A stretch of 64,000 nt of DNA from Euborellia annulipes (lineage: Eukaryota > Arthropoda > Insecta > Dermaptera > Anisolabididae). The notes below the pieces were generated by a model, which was not told the origin of the DNA, did not search any database, and saw only the letters and a list, made by a program, of their open reading frames with translations. A program made the position numbers and the translations under genes. Numbering within the stretch: the stretch's first letter is position 1; each line of letters starts with the position of its first letter. The stretch spans positions 124,001-188,000 of the forward strand of contig JAKCPI010006109.1 of NCBI GenBank assembly GCA_023213315.1, given 5' to 3'. Positions 12,327 through 25,429 of this stretch are shown here, piece by piece.

Positions 12327-12385
12327 TTGACTACGTGGACGCCGACCACGAGTTATCCGAGCCAAGTCTGACATTTCTTGTTTGA
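12327..12385 (+). repeat. Short dispersed repeat, GTTACCCGAGCTAAG family
   Basis: A block of about 60 bp: CTACGTGGACGCCGACCACG, AGTTATCCGAGCCAAG, TCTGACATTTC. Similar blocks occur at 29003, 29838, 35008, 47940 and 50711, with consensus pieces CAGGGGCTCAC, GTGAGTACGTGGATGGCG, ACCACGAGTTACCCGAGC. In reverse complement, TAGCTCGGGTAACTCG is weakly A-box-like, so a SINE fragment is possible. Confidence 0.6.
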
Positions 12386-12414
12386 TTTTATCTCGCGTTT
12401 TGATGATCTATTTT

Positions 12415-13053
12415 TACTTTCTCTTACCCTATATATGAAATATCTATATAAAGTATTGCGATCATGTCAAAAATTCGATGTCGAGAATTTGATGGATATA
12501 TTACATGTTTTGAGGGCTCAAAAAAGCCCAAAAAAGTGCGTCCCGCGAATTGGTCTGTCTCTCTTTGTGTGTAACGATTTTTAGCATGAAGAAATTGAGC
12601 TATCGGATTGAAAGTTTATATTTAAGTTAGACACCCTCCCGAACACTCAAAATAAGTTCTTGAACAAAATCGGCCAAAAAGTACTAGTACTTTACTGATG
12701 TACTTTTTCAATTTTTTCGATTTTCTCAAAATTCGCTCTAAATATTTTGTTTAAAATTCATAAATAAATTATTTTTTACATGCTGCTCTTTAAAATGTAT
12801 ATTCTCATTTCGGCCTAAAAGTGTTTTGAAGTACACTTTACTCTTGTACTTCATAGGAAAAAGTTAAGATTTTTTCAGTTTTTTTCGATTTTCTCAAAAT
12901 TCGCTACGGCGAAATTTATTAAAATTTATAAATCAATTGTTTTTTACATGCTCTTTAAAATGTATATTCTCATTTTGCCCTTAAAGTGTTTTCATGCACT
13001 CTTTACTCTTGTACTTCATAGGAAAGATAGGAGAAATGGTTGCCATGGAAACA
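12415..13053 (-). mobile_element. Family A element with internal duplication
   Basis: It starts at the right hairpin (ACTTTCTCTTACCC, 12416) and runs through the family blocks in reverse. The section TTTTCGATTTTCTCAAAATTCGCT to CTTGTACTTCATAGGAAA occurs twice (about 12717-12865 and 12886-13030). The left hairpin is absent. Confidence 0.78.
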
Positions 13054-13320
13054 GAAAAAAGGCGGATTCAGATTGGGGATTATTATTTATTTTTTGTAAA
13101 AATGTTTAATAAAATTTATTTAAATAAAAAAATTCACGGGTCTTAATTTTGCTATAAAATCACAAAATATCGAAGGAAGTCAAGTGAAGTTTTTTGTCAA
13201 AATGTATATGGGAGGATTTGTCGTGGAATTCCTAATTTAAAAGTTTAAAACTCTATTAAATAATTACCTAATAAATTTAAAACGGTATTCTTACTTTTTC
13301 AAAATAAATAAAAAAACGTA

Positions 13321-13540
13321 CAGTGAGGACCACAATTAGTTCCCACCTGATATATAGAGCCTTAAGTATAATATAATGAAATACGAAATATTATATGAAA
13401 TATGAAAAGGTAAAATAAAATCATCTGTACCAGATTTTATTTTACCTTTTCGGTCATTAAAATTATTTCATTATAGCCTATATCATATACTTAAGGCTCT
13501 AGATACCAGGTGGGGACTTAATTGTGGCACTCACTGTCCA
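13321..13540. mobile_element. Tc1/mariner-like MITE
   Basis: Long inverted arms: CAGTGAGGACCACAATTA..CCCACCTG...TAGAGCCTTAAGTATA at 13321, matched by CAGTGAGTGCCACAATTAAG read from the other strand at about 13536. The arms are roughly 95 bp and meet near 13430 around AAGGTAAAATAAAATC and its complement. TA dinucleotides flank both ends. CAGTGNGG-type ends and TA targets point to Tc1/mariner. There is no transposase. Confidence 0.7.
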
Positions 13541-14258
13541 TATATGGCTACAAATTTGTATAGTATTATCACAACTTCTATTTTATGAGCTGTTTTATTT
13601 TATTTTATTTATTAAATTAATAATTTTTTTAAAATTTAGTAGGCAAAATAAAAAAAACAGCTCGTTTGTTAAAGCAATGATATTCTGTTGGGTTTTTTCC
13701 TCCTGCATCCCAAGATGTTTTTTCTTGTAATTAAGTTTATAAAATAATTATATGTCAGAAAAGACTTAATTTAAACTTATACTATATATTAAATAAAATT
13801 GATTTTTATATACGACAAAAACATTTTATAAAAAAAATCTCTTCTCATGTGGGGGACAATAAAATTCAACCCGCGGACGTTTCCTGGGTTTTATTTATTG
13901 AGTTTCTTAATTTTTTAACTGAGCCTCCTCTTTTCATCGAGTCATAAAATTTATATAATTCATGAAATATTTTAACATTGAATTCTAAAGTCCGGAAGTT
14001 GTAACTAAAAATTCGAACCTTCTTTTTTTTTTTTAAACAGGGAATAACTAACGATATTGTTATAAAAGGTTCTTGGTTCACACGGTTGCATTTGTTATTT
14101 GTGAAAATAAATCATTTGGTTTGAATAGAGTGGCCAAGTGAATGATAAAAATGCGTATGTTTACTTAAAAAAGAAAAAAAAAACAACACCCAGGAACTCA
14201 CATTTGGCGAGTACGTGAATGGTGATTTATCTCGTAACTTTGGACAATATTGAAAAAA

Positions 14259-15161
14259 ATCTGGTATGACTGGTCGCACAGTGACCCTTCGGTAAGAGAA
14301 AGTTGTCCACCGTGCTGTCACACCAGATTTTTTGTGTCGAGATATATTTAGTTTCCCATAGCACCTTAGTTTCAAACTTGCATTTTAAATGTTGACTGCT
14401 TGAAATAAACTATGGTTATTTTTTAAAATTTTAATCTCATATTTTGATATTTTATACACAATAGAGAATCCTAAATAAATACAAAATTTCATAAGAATTG
14501 AAAAAAAATTTTTTAAATGTGTAAAAAGTTCCAAAGGGACCCCCTTTTGAATCAAAATTAACATTTAAATCCCCATAGGGATTTAACATTGGTTCTATGG
14601 AAGGAAGAGCTGGAAAATTAATTGGAAAAATATGAAATAATACTCAGTAAAGTGTACTTCAAACAATTTTCACGAAAAATTTTACTGATTACTTTTTAAA
14701 GGGTATATAAAAAAATAGTTGATTTATATGAATTGTAATCTAAAAAGAAAAAGATTTATATACTGTTACCATGGCAACCATTTCTCCTATTTTTCCTATG
14801 AAGTACAAGAGTAAATCAAGGGCAAAATGAGTATAATGAGCATGTAAAAAATAATTGATTTTTGAATTTTAATCAAAATCGTTAAAGCCAATTTTGTGAA
14901 AATCGAAAAAAAAAAAAACTGAAAAAAAAAAAATGATTCAGAGGGGTGTCTAACATAAATATAAAATTTCAACCTCGTAGCTCATTTCCTTCATGCTTAA
15001 AAATGTTCACTCACACACACACACACACCCCCCACAGAGATCAATTTGCGGGACCCACTTTTTTGGACTCAGAGGACCTCAAAACATCTATATCTATCAA
15101 AATCTCGACATCAAATTTTTGACATGATCGCAATACTTTCTATATTAGTTAAGAGAAAGTA
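14259..15161 (+). mobile_element. Family A element, near full-length copy
   Basis: The left hairpin is at 14259-14329 (TCTGGTATGAC to TCACACCAGA). The interior blocks follow in consensus order, and the right end reads ACTTTCTATATTAGTTAAGAGAAAGTA with a shortened apex. It has a (CA)n tract at 15010-15030. It is flanked by A runs on both sides, as in other copies. Confidence 0.8.
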
Positions 15162-15609
15162 AAAACTTTATTTTTAAATCAAAATATCACATTAACTATT
15201 AACTTTAACGAAATAATACCTATATACGTAATTGTTCTATTTATCATTTCGAACAACTTTTGTTTGAAAATTTTTTTTATATCACTTTAATTAAATAGTG
15301 AAAAAAAAAATTCATTCAAAATGATTAATTTTTCCTATAAGTATTATTTTAATTTTTTTCATGCTTTAAATTTGTTCGGACGCAATTTACCGGTACATAG
15401 ATGATAGTGTGTTAGGTACCTCATCCGCTTACGAAAAAATTACGATTACTAGACTTCTCAGCCCCAGCAATGCTAAATAGGAAATCTATAATTTCAACCT
15501 CTTTAATGAGCGATGCCTTTGGAAATTATGCGACTTACGAGCTTGAGTGACTTTTAAACCAAAACAGCAGACTAAAAAAAAACGGCTGGCGCTCAAATAA
15601 GTGACAAGG

Positions 15610-16075
15610 AGGAAATCCATTATTCGGGATACAAGTGAGCATTCGGTTTGTGTTTAATTTCAGGTGCATATGTTATTTTTACGGATAGTAGCGGACAGGT
15701 GAGTGGTGGGGGAAAGCAGGCGATGAGGGGGAGGGAGATGCCCGCGGCCTTGGTATTGCTCAGAGAAGAAAAAGAAAATAAATAGAAAAAGATAAATGTC
15801 AAAGGGAGAGAGAGAGAGAGAGATGCGCCCGTAGAAGAGTGGGGGTGAAAAGCCCCCCCCCCTCTCTCTCTCTCTTTGAAACTCGACGAGACGGAGAAAG
15901 AAAAGACGCATCGACGTAAAATGAAGAGAAGACGCAACGGTGCAACGCGACGCAGCAACAAAACGACGTAAAACGACGTAGTACAAAAGAAAAGAGGCAC
16001 GGCTGAGAGAGAGAGAGAAAAGGGAAAAAGCTCACCGAGCATCTCACCATGACCAATCATGCAACAAACGACCAA
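15610..16075. promoter_or_regulatory. CpG- and GA-rich intronic island
   Basis: This block stands out from the AT-rich intron by CpG-containing runs (GACGAGACGG, CGACGTAAAACGACG), several GAGA/CTCT tracts, G- and C-runs, and CCAAT motifs at 16051 and about 16068. Plus-strand splice signals bracket a 35-nt segment (TTTAATTTCAG|15664 to 15698|GTGAGTGG). The island could be an internal ft promoter, an enhancer, or the start of an antisense transcript. Long minus-strand frames here overlap in different registers and reflect the CT composition. Confidence 0.4.
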
Positions 16076-16320
16076 TATTTTTTTTTTAGCATACCAAAAC
16101 GCAATTTTAGAAATTAAGCTTTTGTTCTCACTTTTAAATAGAAATCTTTGGGGGTAGTTGTAACATTGATAATAGAATAGAAACTCAAGTTCTATCTATT
16201 CTATAACTTTGTGTGAAAGAGAAAGTATGTATGCACAATTGGAGTCGAACGATCTGAGAGATATAAATAAAATTTTATATATGGGTTTAAAATTGAGAAG
16301 AAGAAAAATTCAGTTTCAAC

Positions 16321-16470
16321 TAGGGCAGTGCAAAATAATCGATTAATCGATAATTTTCTTAAAAAAATAATCGAATATTAAAAAATTAATCGATTAATCG
16401 ATTTATTTCTTAAAAAAAATAATCGATTAATCGATTATTTCGATTATTTTACATAGGCCTAATCGATTAT
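16321..16470. repeat. AATCGATTAATCGATT repeat block, possible hAT terminus
   Basis: AATCGATTAATCGAT occurs three times in various spacings after AGGGCAGTGCAAAATAATCG. This arrangement resembles termini of some hAT elements that begin GTGCAAA followed by ATCGAT repeats. I could not define the second end or a target duplication. Confidence 0.4.
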
Positions 16471-16939
16471 TGTTTGAAAAGATGGGATTAGTATTTAAAT
16501 TTTATAATTTATAAAAGTTGAGAGATATTTATTGATTTTGTTTTCCCACATGAAATTTTTTTTAAAACTTATTCGACCAGAAAATTTTTTCAGGTTTTAG
16601 GCGAAAAAAATGAATAATTTTTTTTCTAATCTAATCTAATTTTTTTTTTTCTAACCATCGTTTAAAATTTTGAAACACTAAATTTCTCTATCTATATTTT
16701 TTTTTTATTTCTAGTGCGGGGGCTCATATCCTCCCCACTGCTCATAATTTATTAGAGAAATTTTTAATTATAGACCACATTTTTGTTATTAATTATTTAA
16801 TAAAAAATATAAATACTGTACAACGTTTCGATTGCTTATTCTGCAGCCGTTCCCAAGTGAAAATTTCCCTAATAATAATAATTCAAACCACAAAAGCTTT
16901 AAATGCTCATAATTTTTTTGTTAAATTTAACATATTTTC

Positions 16940-17681
16940 CTTTCTCTTACCTATATATGTAATATATAGTGAGAAAATATTGTAAAAGATTCTATGTTGA
17001 AATTTTTGATGGAAATAGATTTTTGATGTCCCCTGAGTCCAAAAAAAATGGGTCCCGCAAATTGGTCTTTCTGTCTGTCATGTGTGATGATGGTTTAAGG
17101 CATGAGTTATAGGTTGAAATTTAATATTTAATTTAGGTACCCTCCCTGTCAGTTAAAATAAGCTTTTGAACAAAATCGGCCAAAAAGTACTAATACTTTA
17201 CTGAAAGTTTTTTTCTATTTTCTCAAAATTCTAACGATTTTGATTAAAATTCATAAATCAACTATTTTTTATAGGCCTTTTAAAAACTATATCGGTATTC
17301 GTGAAAATTGTTTGAAATACTGATGTAATTAAGTTTTTTCGAATTAATTTTCCGGCTCTTCCTTCCATAGAGCCATGTTAATTCTCAATGGAGATTTATA
17401 TGTTAATTTAGATTCAAAAGGGGGTCCCCTTTGGAACTTTTTACACCTTTAAAAAAATTCCAATTTTTATGAAATGTTATATTTATTTAGGATTCTCTAT
17501 TGTATATAAAATATCCAAATATGAGATTAAAATTTTGAAAAATAACTATAGTTTATTTCAAGCAGTAAACAGCCTATGGAAATTTTGAATTAATTGGCTT
17601 TTTTACTTATGAAATGCAAGTGAAATCAATCAATGGGAAACTAAATATATCTCGACAAAAAATCTGGTGTTACCTTCGGTA
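16940..17681 (-). mobile_element. Family A element, left hairpin truncated
   Basis: It begins at the right hairpin (CTTTCTCTTACC, 16940-16976), runs in reverse through the consensus blocks and reaches AAATCTGGTGTTACCTTCGG at 17660-17681. The hairpin is reduced there to its base and apex by an internal deletion. Confidence 0.75.
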
Positions 17682-17689
17682 ATCCTCAG

Positions 17690-18712
17690 AGAATCAAACC
17701 AAAGAAGGTTGAAATATAAATCTCATATTTCTACAATTAGAGAGTTTTAAATACTAGTGAAATTTTATTCGTTGAATTTTTCAAACTTTTTGGAATCGAT
17801 ATTTTTTTATTTTATAATCCAACTAAAGTAATTTCTGCTTAAAACATCCTTTCGATTAAGATGCAACAGGACAACTCACTTTTCATTACTATACAAGAGA
17901 ATGAAAAAAAAAAAAACATTTTCTTGACTATATAAATTTCTTTGCAATTTTTCTTATTCGTTTAATCATATGTAATTTGCCTCATTTGAATCCTTAGATG
18001 TAATTAAAACCATTATAAAATAATTTAGTCAAGTTATAATAATTTTAATTTAATCTGCAGTTTTCCAAAATTTTTTATTTTTATTTTGGATGTAATTAAA
18101 TTATAAAAATCCCGGCGATGAAAAACTTAGCAATTTTTTTTAATTAATAAAACTCAAAAATTGGGAAAATGCACTAAAAATTAAAAATTTGAACATCTTT
18201 AGAAAAAAAAAAAATATTTTTTATCTCAAAATATTTTTCTTCCCGCATATCACTTTAGAAGAATTTAAAGATGTAATCGCTCTCCTTTGTAATATCGGGT
18301 CGGAGAGAAAAAAAATTCTTTCCCTAGGCTATCTTTCAATCAATTTTAAAGATCTAAATTTTCCCCTAAATTCGCTAACAGTTATGGCATCCGGACTCAC
18401 AATCCAGGTACCAAAAGAGGACCTTCACAACCAGAGTTAGATGCTTAGAAACTTAAAGCAATGGAGGAAAAAAATTCTTTTTCATTTTATTTATTAATTT
18501 TTCCATCAATTATTAGATATTTTTATTCATACGATTGACACAATTTTTATACGGTTTTATTACTAACAAGGGAATGATTGGCAAAAATTTATTTTAGAAA
18601 AGAAGATTATTTTTCATATAGATTTATGTCAGTTTGTAACTTGCTAATAAGGAACAGAAAGGGATTAGTTTGTCAATCTGCTAGTTAGTTATCAATATAT
18701 TAAAAATAAAAA
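17690..18712. other. Intronic sequence, one 83-codon frame, nothing recognised
   Basis: AT-rich DNA. A plus-strand frame at 18189-18440 has no recognisable domain, a lysine-rich translated A-run at its start and no supporting splice context, so I do not call it a gene. Confidence 0.5.
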
Positions 18713-18713
18713 T

Positions 18714-18754
18714 ACTTTCTCTGTATATATTTCATATATAGGATAAGAGAAAGT
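18714..18754. repeat. Solo family A right-end hairpin
   Basis: ACTTTCTCTGTATATATTTC pairs with GATAAGAGAAAGT without the rest of the element. A similar orphan is at 9801-9843. The hairpin may move or persist on its own, or be what remains after deletion. Confidence 0.7.
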
Positions 18755-19377
18755 AAATTTTTACTAAAAATAACATTTTAATCAGCTTAAAATTTAAAAC
18801 CTACACCTTCATTAATTCTCCACAAATTTTTTCACAGTGTTCTGGAAATAACAATCTCAAAAATAATAAAATTTTCTATAAAATACACTGATTATTATCC
18901 TAATGTTGAATTTTTATCAAGTAAACATTTGTCAACTCTTGTTTTGGTTTATCTCCTTGTTTTACAAGCAAGAATGTTTCATTTCACTGTTTAAAGTTAA
19001 ATAACTTTTTATCTTATGTGATTTTGAAAAAAATAATTCATAAATTTACCTTTTTAAACTTAAGGGAATAATAACGAATTTTATTTTGTAAATTTTTTAA
19101 AAATAATTGGGCAAATCTTTAAAATTTTGTCCTCCAAAATAATTTAAAATTTTTTAAATTAAAATCGTTGTTTTCTTTTGAATTTTCAGATTAAAATAGG
19201 GGTGGAAAATACTTTTCAATATTTTATCTTAGTAGAAGAAGCCCCTTTCTCCATCCCCCACCCCCTAGTCCTTGTTGATATTTAATTATTATAATTTTGC
19301 GGTTTTTTTTATGCTTTTCATTAATGAGCAAATAAGCTGATATTTCATATAAAATTTTCAAAAGCTTGGTGATTATC

Positions 19378-19835
19378 AGGTCTATTCTCTAAAAAGAGAC
19401 TTTCAAATGTAACATAAATAAATAAATAAATTGGGTGTTAAAAAGTAAAGTAATAACATCAACGTTAAAAAAAAAACCTATTCTCCAAACCCAAATTTTA
19501 ACAGCGACATTAACACTTTACTTTTTAGCACCAGGTGTTAACGATCCTTATGAAGATAGCTAGGTTTTCTGCTCGTTCGTGTTTTTACTCCTTGATAACC
19601 TCTCACGCATGCGCATTACTAACTTGATTTATTATTCTCAATATATTAGGCATATCTGACACATCAGCGTTAAAAAAAAGCTCTTCAAAAAAGTTTTAAC
19701 AGTGACGTTAATATGTTGCTTTTTTCTCAAAGCTGTCAAAATCATAACCTTACTTTTTGGTTAAAGACGCCATTTTGATGCCTTAAATACGGCGTTAAAA
19801 TATTAAAGGCAACCCCTACGTTTTTGCTTGGAGAA
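19378..19835 (-). mobile_element. Family D MITE-like element, copy 2
   Basis: Reverse-strand relative of 4190-4490 and 32985-33375. It shows TCTATTCTCTAAAAAGAG at the left, GGTGTTAAAAAGTAAAGTA, AACAGTGACGTTAATATGTT, and TAACCTTACTTTTTGGTTAA. It looks like two partial copies joined near 19560-19660. Confidence 0.6.
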
Positions 19836-20213
19836 TAAAAGAATATAAACAAAAACATGATTTAATCTTACACAATTGTTATTAAACATTTTTATTATTA
19901 ATCGTAGTTTATTTTGTGTTAATTAATAATTAGAATATCAACTGATGACGGCTGCAGAAATAGTGGCCAAAAGGTATTATTAATTATTATTTTAAATAAA
20001 CCACGATTAATGCCAAAAATGTCTTTTGTTACTAACAACAAAAATATATTTAAAAAAAAAAAAACTTCCAGGCAGTTTTAGTTACGTAGAGTAGCTTATT
20101 CAGTTGTTAAAGTAAAGTTTGCAATCAACCATTTATTTTAATAAACTGAATAAGTTTCTAAATCTTAAGGGAGTGTTTAAAATAAAAATTTAAGATAACA
20201 AATTTGCGAGATA

Positions 20214-20303
20214 GGTTCGAGTTTGATTGGGCCCCCTGGAGTCGAACCAGGATCTCCACGCTTTCGCGGCGGGAGAACTACCTTTATCCTAGGTTATTGG
20301 TAA
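20214..20303 (-). repeat. tRNA-like sequence with intact B box
   Basis: On the minus strand GGTTCGACTCC (20248-20238) lies in a perfect T arm (CCTGG/CCAGG). Upstream is AGGATAAAGGTAGTTCTCCC, which resembles the D and anticodon region. The 5' acceptor half is missing, so it is a tRNA-derived relic or SINE head rather than a functional tRNA. Confidence 0.5.
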
Positions 20304-20332
20304 AAAAAAAAACCTTCAAAAAAAAAAAAAAA

Positions 20333-20368
<36 letters not shown>

Positions 20369-22106
20369 CCAAAAATATTCGATGAATAATAACAAAAACT
20401 CTTATTTAAAAAAATCCATTAGAAAAATGATTTTTATTAAAAAAAAAAATCAAGAATTTAATATTTTATATAAAAGTTTAATGGGAAAATCATGATTTAA
20501 TAAAAAAAAAAAAAAAAACAACAAAAGATAGATATTATTAAAATTAATTTCATTATAATTTTCTAAAAAAAAAAAAGTTCTAAACAAAATTATGATAAAC
20601 ATCTTTCAAGCATAAAACAAAAACAATGAAGAGTCAAAATAATTTGGTTCCATTCCCGAGAGAGTCAGATAATTTTTTTTTGCTTTGAGTTCAATAAAAA
20701 AAAAGTAAAAAATTATTTAGATTGTTTAAACAAATTAATCATTTCTCTCATCATCATCAATTTTACTGACTTGCCCCTTCCCCTCCTTTCCAAAACATCA
20801 TTATTATTATTTCCTATGATATATTTTTGTTTGAATGTACAGATACTATTATTCATGATATATAACCGAAATTTTGTTTTATATCATTAACTTTGTACTT
20901 TGAAAAAAAAAAAAGAATATAAAACTTTGAAAAATTTTATAAATATTATTTAACAAGGTAATAATTTATCCAAAAAATATTATCGTTGTATTTGCAATTA
21001 TATCTCCTTAAAACTTTAATTCCAACATTTTATATCATGTAAAATTTGTAATAAAAATGAAATAAAAAGAATAATCAATGTCTAATTCGGGACAAATCTT
21101 TGAAGCTCCATCTTAAATATTAATGGGGTCGTCTACCTGAACATGTTCCATTTGAATACCAACTTTTGATAACTCTAACACTAAACCTTTTAAAAAATTT
21201 AAATATTAAAAATTTCAAATGAATAATTTAATCTTTTTTTTTTTCTAGAAAATTAATGAGTAAAGTAAGATTATTTTTATTTTATTTAAAATATAATTGA
21301 ATTGTTTAGAACAAGTAGAATTCTTGCATTTCATTTGTATACTTTTTAAGGATGAATGTTATTTATTAATACGTTCTCTTTCTTAGATTTTAAAATGCAA
21401 ACTAATAAAATTTGCCAATATTAATGACTGTGGCTCATTAAACTCACTCACTAGTATATACATGAATGGCGATTATAAATTCTCTAAAGTTTGTTCCAAC
21501 AAGTAGATGAATTAATCCCGAACCTTTAAAACAAAATTAATATTTATTAAATCAAATTATGACTTTTGAAAGGTGGCATATATAATTTCTTAAAAATATG
21601 GGCCAAAGTTTGGAATTTTTAATTTTATTATTATAATTTTTTCAGGGATAATATTCGTTCTCTTTTATTAGCCTAAAAACTAAATAGTAATAATTAAAAT
21701 TAACGAAAATTTTAGTTTAGAGAGTTATAATTTTTTTCTTTCTCCGCTTATTTCAAAAAACTTGTACAATTGAAATAAGCAGAGTAATAAATAAAATATT
21801 TGAAACACATTACCTAGTGTCTTATTCAGTACCATCGATTATTCAACATTAACTTAAATTAAATAAAATATAGTTGGCAAAATAATTAATAAGATTACAT
21901 TTATTTTTTTTTCACCATTAAACAATATGTTAACAAATGTTGACAAATGAAACTATTTTTTCAAAGATTTTTAATCAACTCAACCAACCGTTCTGTATTC
22001 AAATTTTCAACGAAAAAAGAAAAAAAAACCAAAAAAGTGATTTATTATCTGTTTATTAAGGCTTTTTGTGGTTTGACTTATTATTATTATTATGTGGGTT
22101 TTTAAT

Positions 22107-22195
22107 TATAGCTCACATTTTGTATTAATTATTTATATTTTTAATATTTTTAATAAATAATTAATACAAATGTGGTCTAAAATTATAAAAAATAA
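22107..22195. repeat. Palindrome (arms about 40 bp)
   Basis: TAATTATAGCTCACATTTTG and ATTAATTATTTA pair with the complement AAATAATTAATACAAATGTG and CTAAAATTATA. A single-arm relative is at 16755-16800 (TTAATTATAGACCACATTTT), so it belongs to a small dispersed fold-back family. Confidence 0.55.
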
Positions 22196-24080
22196 AATTA
22201 ATTTTTAATTAATCGTGATTATTTATAATTTCGCATCTGTGCAAATTACTTATCTGTTGTTCATCGTCAACCCTTATTAAATCTTCTTCAACATGGACCA
22301 ATAATTTTATTTATACAGTATATTATTCTTAAAATTATCACTATTTCTTTTCTCGAAAATATGAGCCGAATTTATAGCGAAATTGCAAGAATTTGACTCC
22401 CACTTAGTTTTTACTTCAAAAAGATTACCGATCCCCAATCAATAATAAATTATTCAAGAGACATCGTAATAAATACGAAGATGTGATGGAAATATTTTAA
22501 AATAAATTTCTTTCGCTTTCTTATTAAATTCACATTTGGAGATAAGTCGTTCTTAAGAATGAATTCCTTTAAAGAAAGTATTTAATTGATAATATCCATT
22601 TCTCTGGACAAAGAAGGAAGGAATTAAAATTTTAAAATTAGAAAGGGCTATAAAATATTCCATTTTTTTATTTATAAGATAATATTATCTTCAAAATCCT
22701 GAGTTTGAAAACCTACAAGTTGTCAATATCAGAAATATTTCTCTCTCTTTTAATATTAAATTCACCCACACACTCATAAAAAAAAAAAACATTTATCGTT
22801 TAATTCCTAAAATTAGCATGTACAAGCGGCATTAAGGTGTGTTCAAATATATTTGATACGGATAGATTTGTCAATTCATTTAACGCCAGATTAATCTTTT
22901 AATTTCTGATGAATCAGAAAATAAATAAATTAATTAAAACAAAGATTCTCTCCCTACTTTTTTATTCCCAGAACCGAAACAAAATCTTCCGAGGGCATAA
23001 ATTAAAGCCGCAAAGTTGAAAGCATCTATGAAAGCTAGAAATTAATTTTTCCTGTTTCTTCTAAGTTTGCCAGATAGGCATCATCGGGGAGTCTGACAAG
23101 ATTCCAGACAAGCTATAAATTTTGACCAAAATCTTTTCTATTGTTGGACTTAATCAGAACCACCCATACAATTTTTTTTTTTTTTTGGTCTTCTTGAAAC
23201 TCCCAACCCAAGTCCGGTTTGTCCTCTCTGGACGACCCTGGGCATAATTTAATTTAAATGCTTGAGTTTTCTAAAGTTATTTAGTCAAAGAAAATGTTTT
23301 TAAATACTTATTAGTTTTCTCTTAAAAATTTTTAAAATATAAACAAATAATTTTTTGTCTTACCAAATTGTATATTTAAATTAACAAAAACGAATTGATA
23401 TTAATATCACACAAATTAATTAATAAATAAAGTAAATTTCTGTTCTTTATATTAAATATTAAATTAACATGTCCCGATTTTGGCGGGACAGTTCCGCTTT
23501 TTGGAGGATTATCGTTTTTCGTTCGATCTTTTTTATTTTTAATATTCGAATCTCGTTCGAGCTTTTTTTATAGTAATTTTATGAGCTAGGAGGTTGAAAT
23601 TTTATTTTTCTTCATTTTAAGAACAATTGTTTTTTTTTTTTAATTATGAATTTCTAAAAATTAAATAAGGGCGTATATAGAAATTTTTTGGCAAACTAAA
23701 AATTTTTGGAAAATTAAAAACTATATTTACACGATTTTGAGGAACATTTTTTCTATTGCGAGAACCAAGTTGTAATCATGCGGAAAAATGTGGCGTGACG
23801 TCGGTATATCCCTGATATTGTATATGTGTTTGGGAAAAGGGGGTGGGTTTCGGCCTATAAATAAGATTAAATATTAAGGCTTGACTTATACCAGGTACAT
23901 TGCAAAATAAAAAAGTTTTAAATATAAAGCCTCTATATACAGTATATATATGTGATATATATATAATATTTTTTGTATTAGATTCAAGTTGTAATATAAT
24001 TTTAAAAGAAAACAATTCTTTTAGACAATCTAAGGAAATAATATGATAAAATCACGGTCCCTGGGCTATATCTTAAATGC

Positions 24081-24160
24081 CCTAGGGCGCCGATGTCGGT
24101 ATAGAGGGGCGCCAAAGGAGGGGGCGAGGGGGCGAAGGCGCCCCCCCCCCCCGCCTAGAT
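24081..24160. repeat. G/C-run patch, probable transposon end
   Basis: CCCTAGGGCGCCGATGTCGG is followed by G-rich then C-rich runs ending near CCCGCCTAG. It resembles the G/C-run termini of the hAT elements at 9704 and 62727, but inverted ends and a target duplication could not be delimited. Confidence 0.4.
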
Positions 24161-24704
24161 ATACTATGTATACAATAAAATATATTTTTTTGAATTATTG
24201 GTCTGCTTTCATAACTAAATTATATTTCTCATTTCATTCCGCTTTGTCTTAATGAAAATGTGGTCACTTTATATTAAATACAACTTTTACTCATTCTTTG
24301 TATACAAATCACAAAGAAATCTCTAAAAGACTCAAGTGAAATGTTGAATTTAATTCACAATTAAAACAAAAAATTCAAGCTTCAATTTTTTAATCAAATT
24401 CTTAATTTTATATTTAACTAATTAATTTCAATTACGCTATCTCATATTATTTACTTTTTATTTATAAATAATTGCTTTAGAAAAACCATTAAACTACTTT
24501 TAAATCATAGCGCTGATTTTATTTGAAAAATAATTAAATAAAACTCTTCTTTTGATTATATATGAAAAACGCACTCTTGCTTTATTTTATTCAATTTTTT
24601 TTTCTTTTTTTTTGCAACGCGTATTGTATGAAAATTCTTTAATAATAAATAAATAAATATGAAGATAAATGTATGAGAGTGTTTTTAAATGAATTGTATT
24701 GTAA

Positions 24705-24900
24705 TATGTAATACCTGTAGAGACAGGGGACTGGGAACGGGGACAGGGGACAAGAGACTCGAATTTTACCGGAGTGGGGCGGAAGGAGTTGCTCTCGGGC
24801 CACCGGCCCACTGGACCCGGAGCCAGTCAGAAATATTTTTCGAACTGAGTCGAGATGATTTTTTGTTGCCTTTTGCTCACAATGGACAATGCTCATAGGA
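24705..24900. other. GC-rich island of unknown origin
   Basis: About 195 bp of mixed GC-rich sequence in AT-rich intron: repeats of GGGGACAGGGGAC near 24727, then GGCGGAAGGAGTTGC and CCGGCCCACTGGACCCGG. Overlapping frames exist on both strands and none resembles a known protein. It may be a transposon fragment or a regulatory island. Confidence 0.4.
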
Positions 24901-25429
24901 CGCTTTTGATTTTTTTATTAATTAACTTCCAAGAATAGCTGGCCTCCAACAATATATTCATACCAACGAATCACCGACAATTATGGCGCATTCTGAATCT
25001 CCAAGGTTTAATCTCCATTACTACTTTAAAAAAAAAATGTCATAAAAATTAAAAAAAAAAGTTTTTGACTGCCATTTTTATTGGACGCCATCTTCAATCA
25101 AAAATATTTACAAATTAGTGGCAAAATATAAAATGAATGAATGAATATTTTAAGCGACAGACAGACACAAAAATGTGAACATAGCTCTTTTAGAAACGTC
25201 AAGTATGGAATTATTTATTGCTAGCTTCAGGGGGGTATCTCCCTTGGACTTCCCCCGTAAAAGATATTCAAACCACGCTCGATTTAAACCATAATAATTT
25301 TAGGGAATGTTCTTCTGCATAATAAATAATAAATATTATCTACTCAGGTGGTTTTTCAACTTACTTATTGTTATTTATTTATCGATTTTTAATATCAATT
25401 ACTAATTTGCAAGATGTGTAAATATTATG

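Larger units (their letters stand above)
19840..24050. other. AT-rich intronic DNA, mostly featureless
   Basis: Apart from the tRNA-like relic, this holds a long A-run tract (20308-20363), a palindrome near 22107-22195, a mixed-composition block at 22975-23120, and (TA)n at 23936-23965. No frames or further repeat family members were recognised. Confidence 0.5.

Noticed and set aside
15620..16075. Overlapping minus-strand frames of up to 151 codons
   Set aside because: Three overlapping registers are open because of CT/GA repeats. The products are low complexity and no domain is visible.
18189..18440. 83-codon plus-strand frame
   Set aside because: It starts in an A-run, matches nothing I recognise and has no splice or promoter context.
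24587..24898. Frames of 69-85 codons on both strands in the GC-rich island
   Set aside because: They overlap one another, use a G/C-repeat for length and show no recognisable domain.
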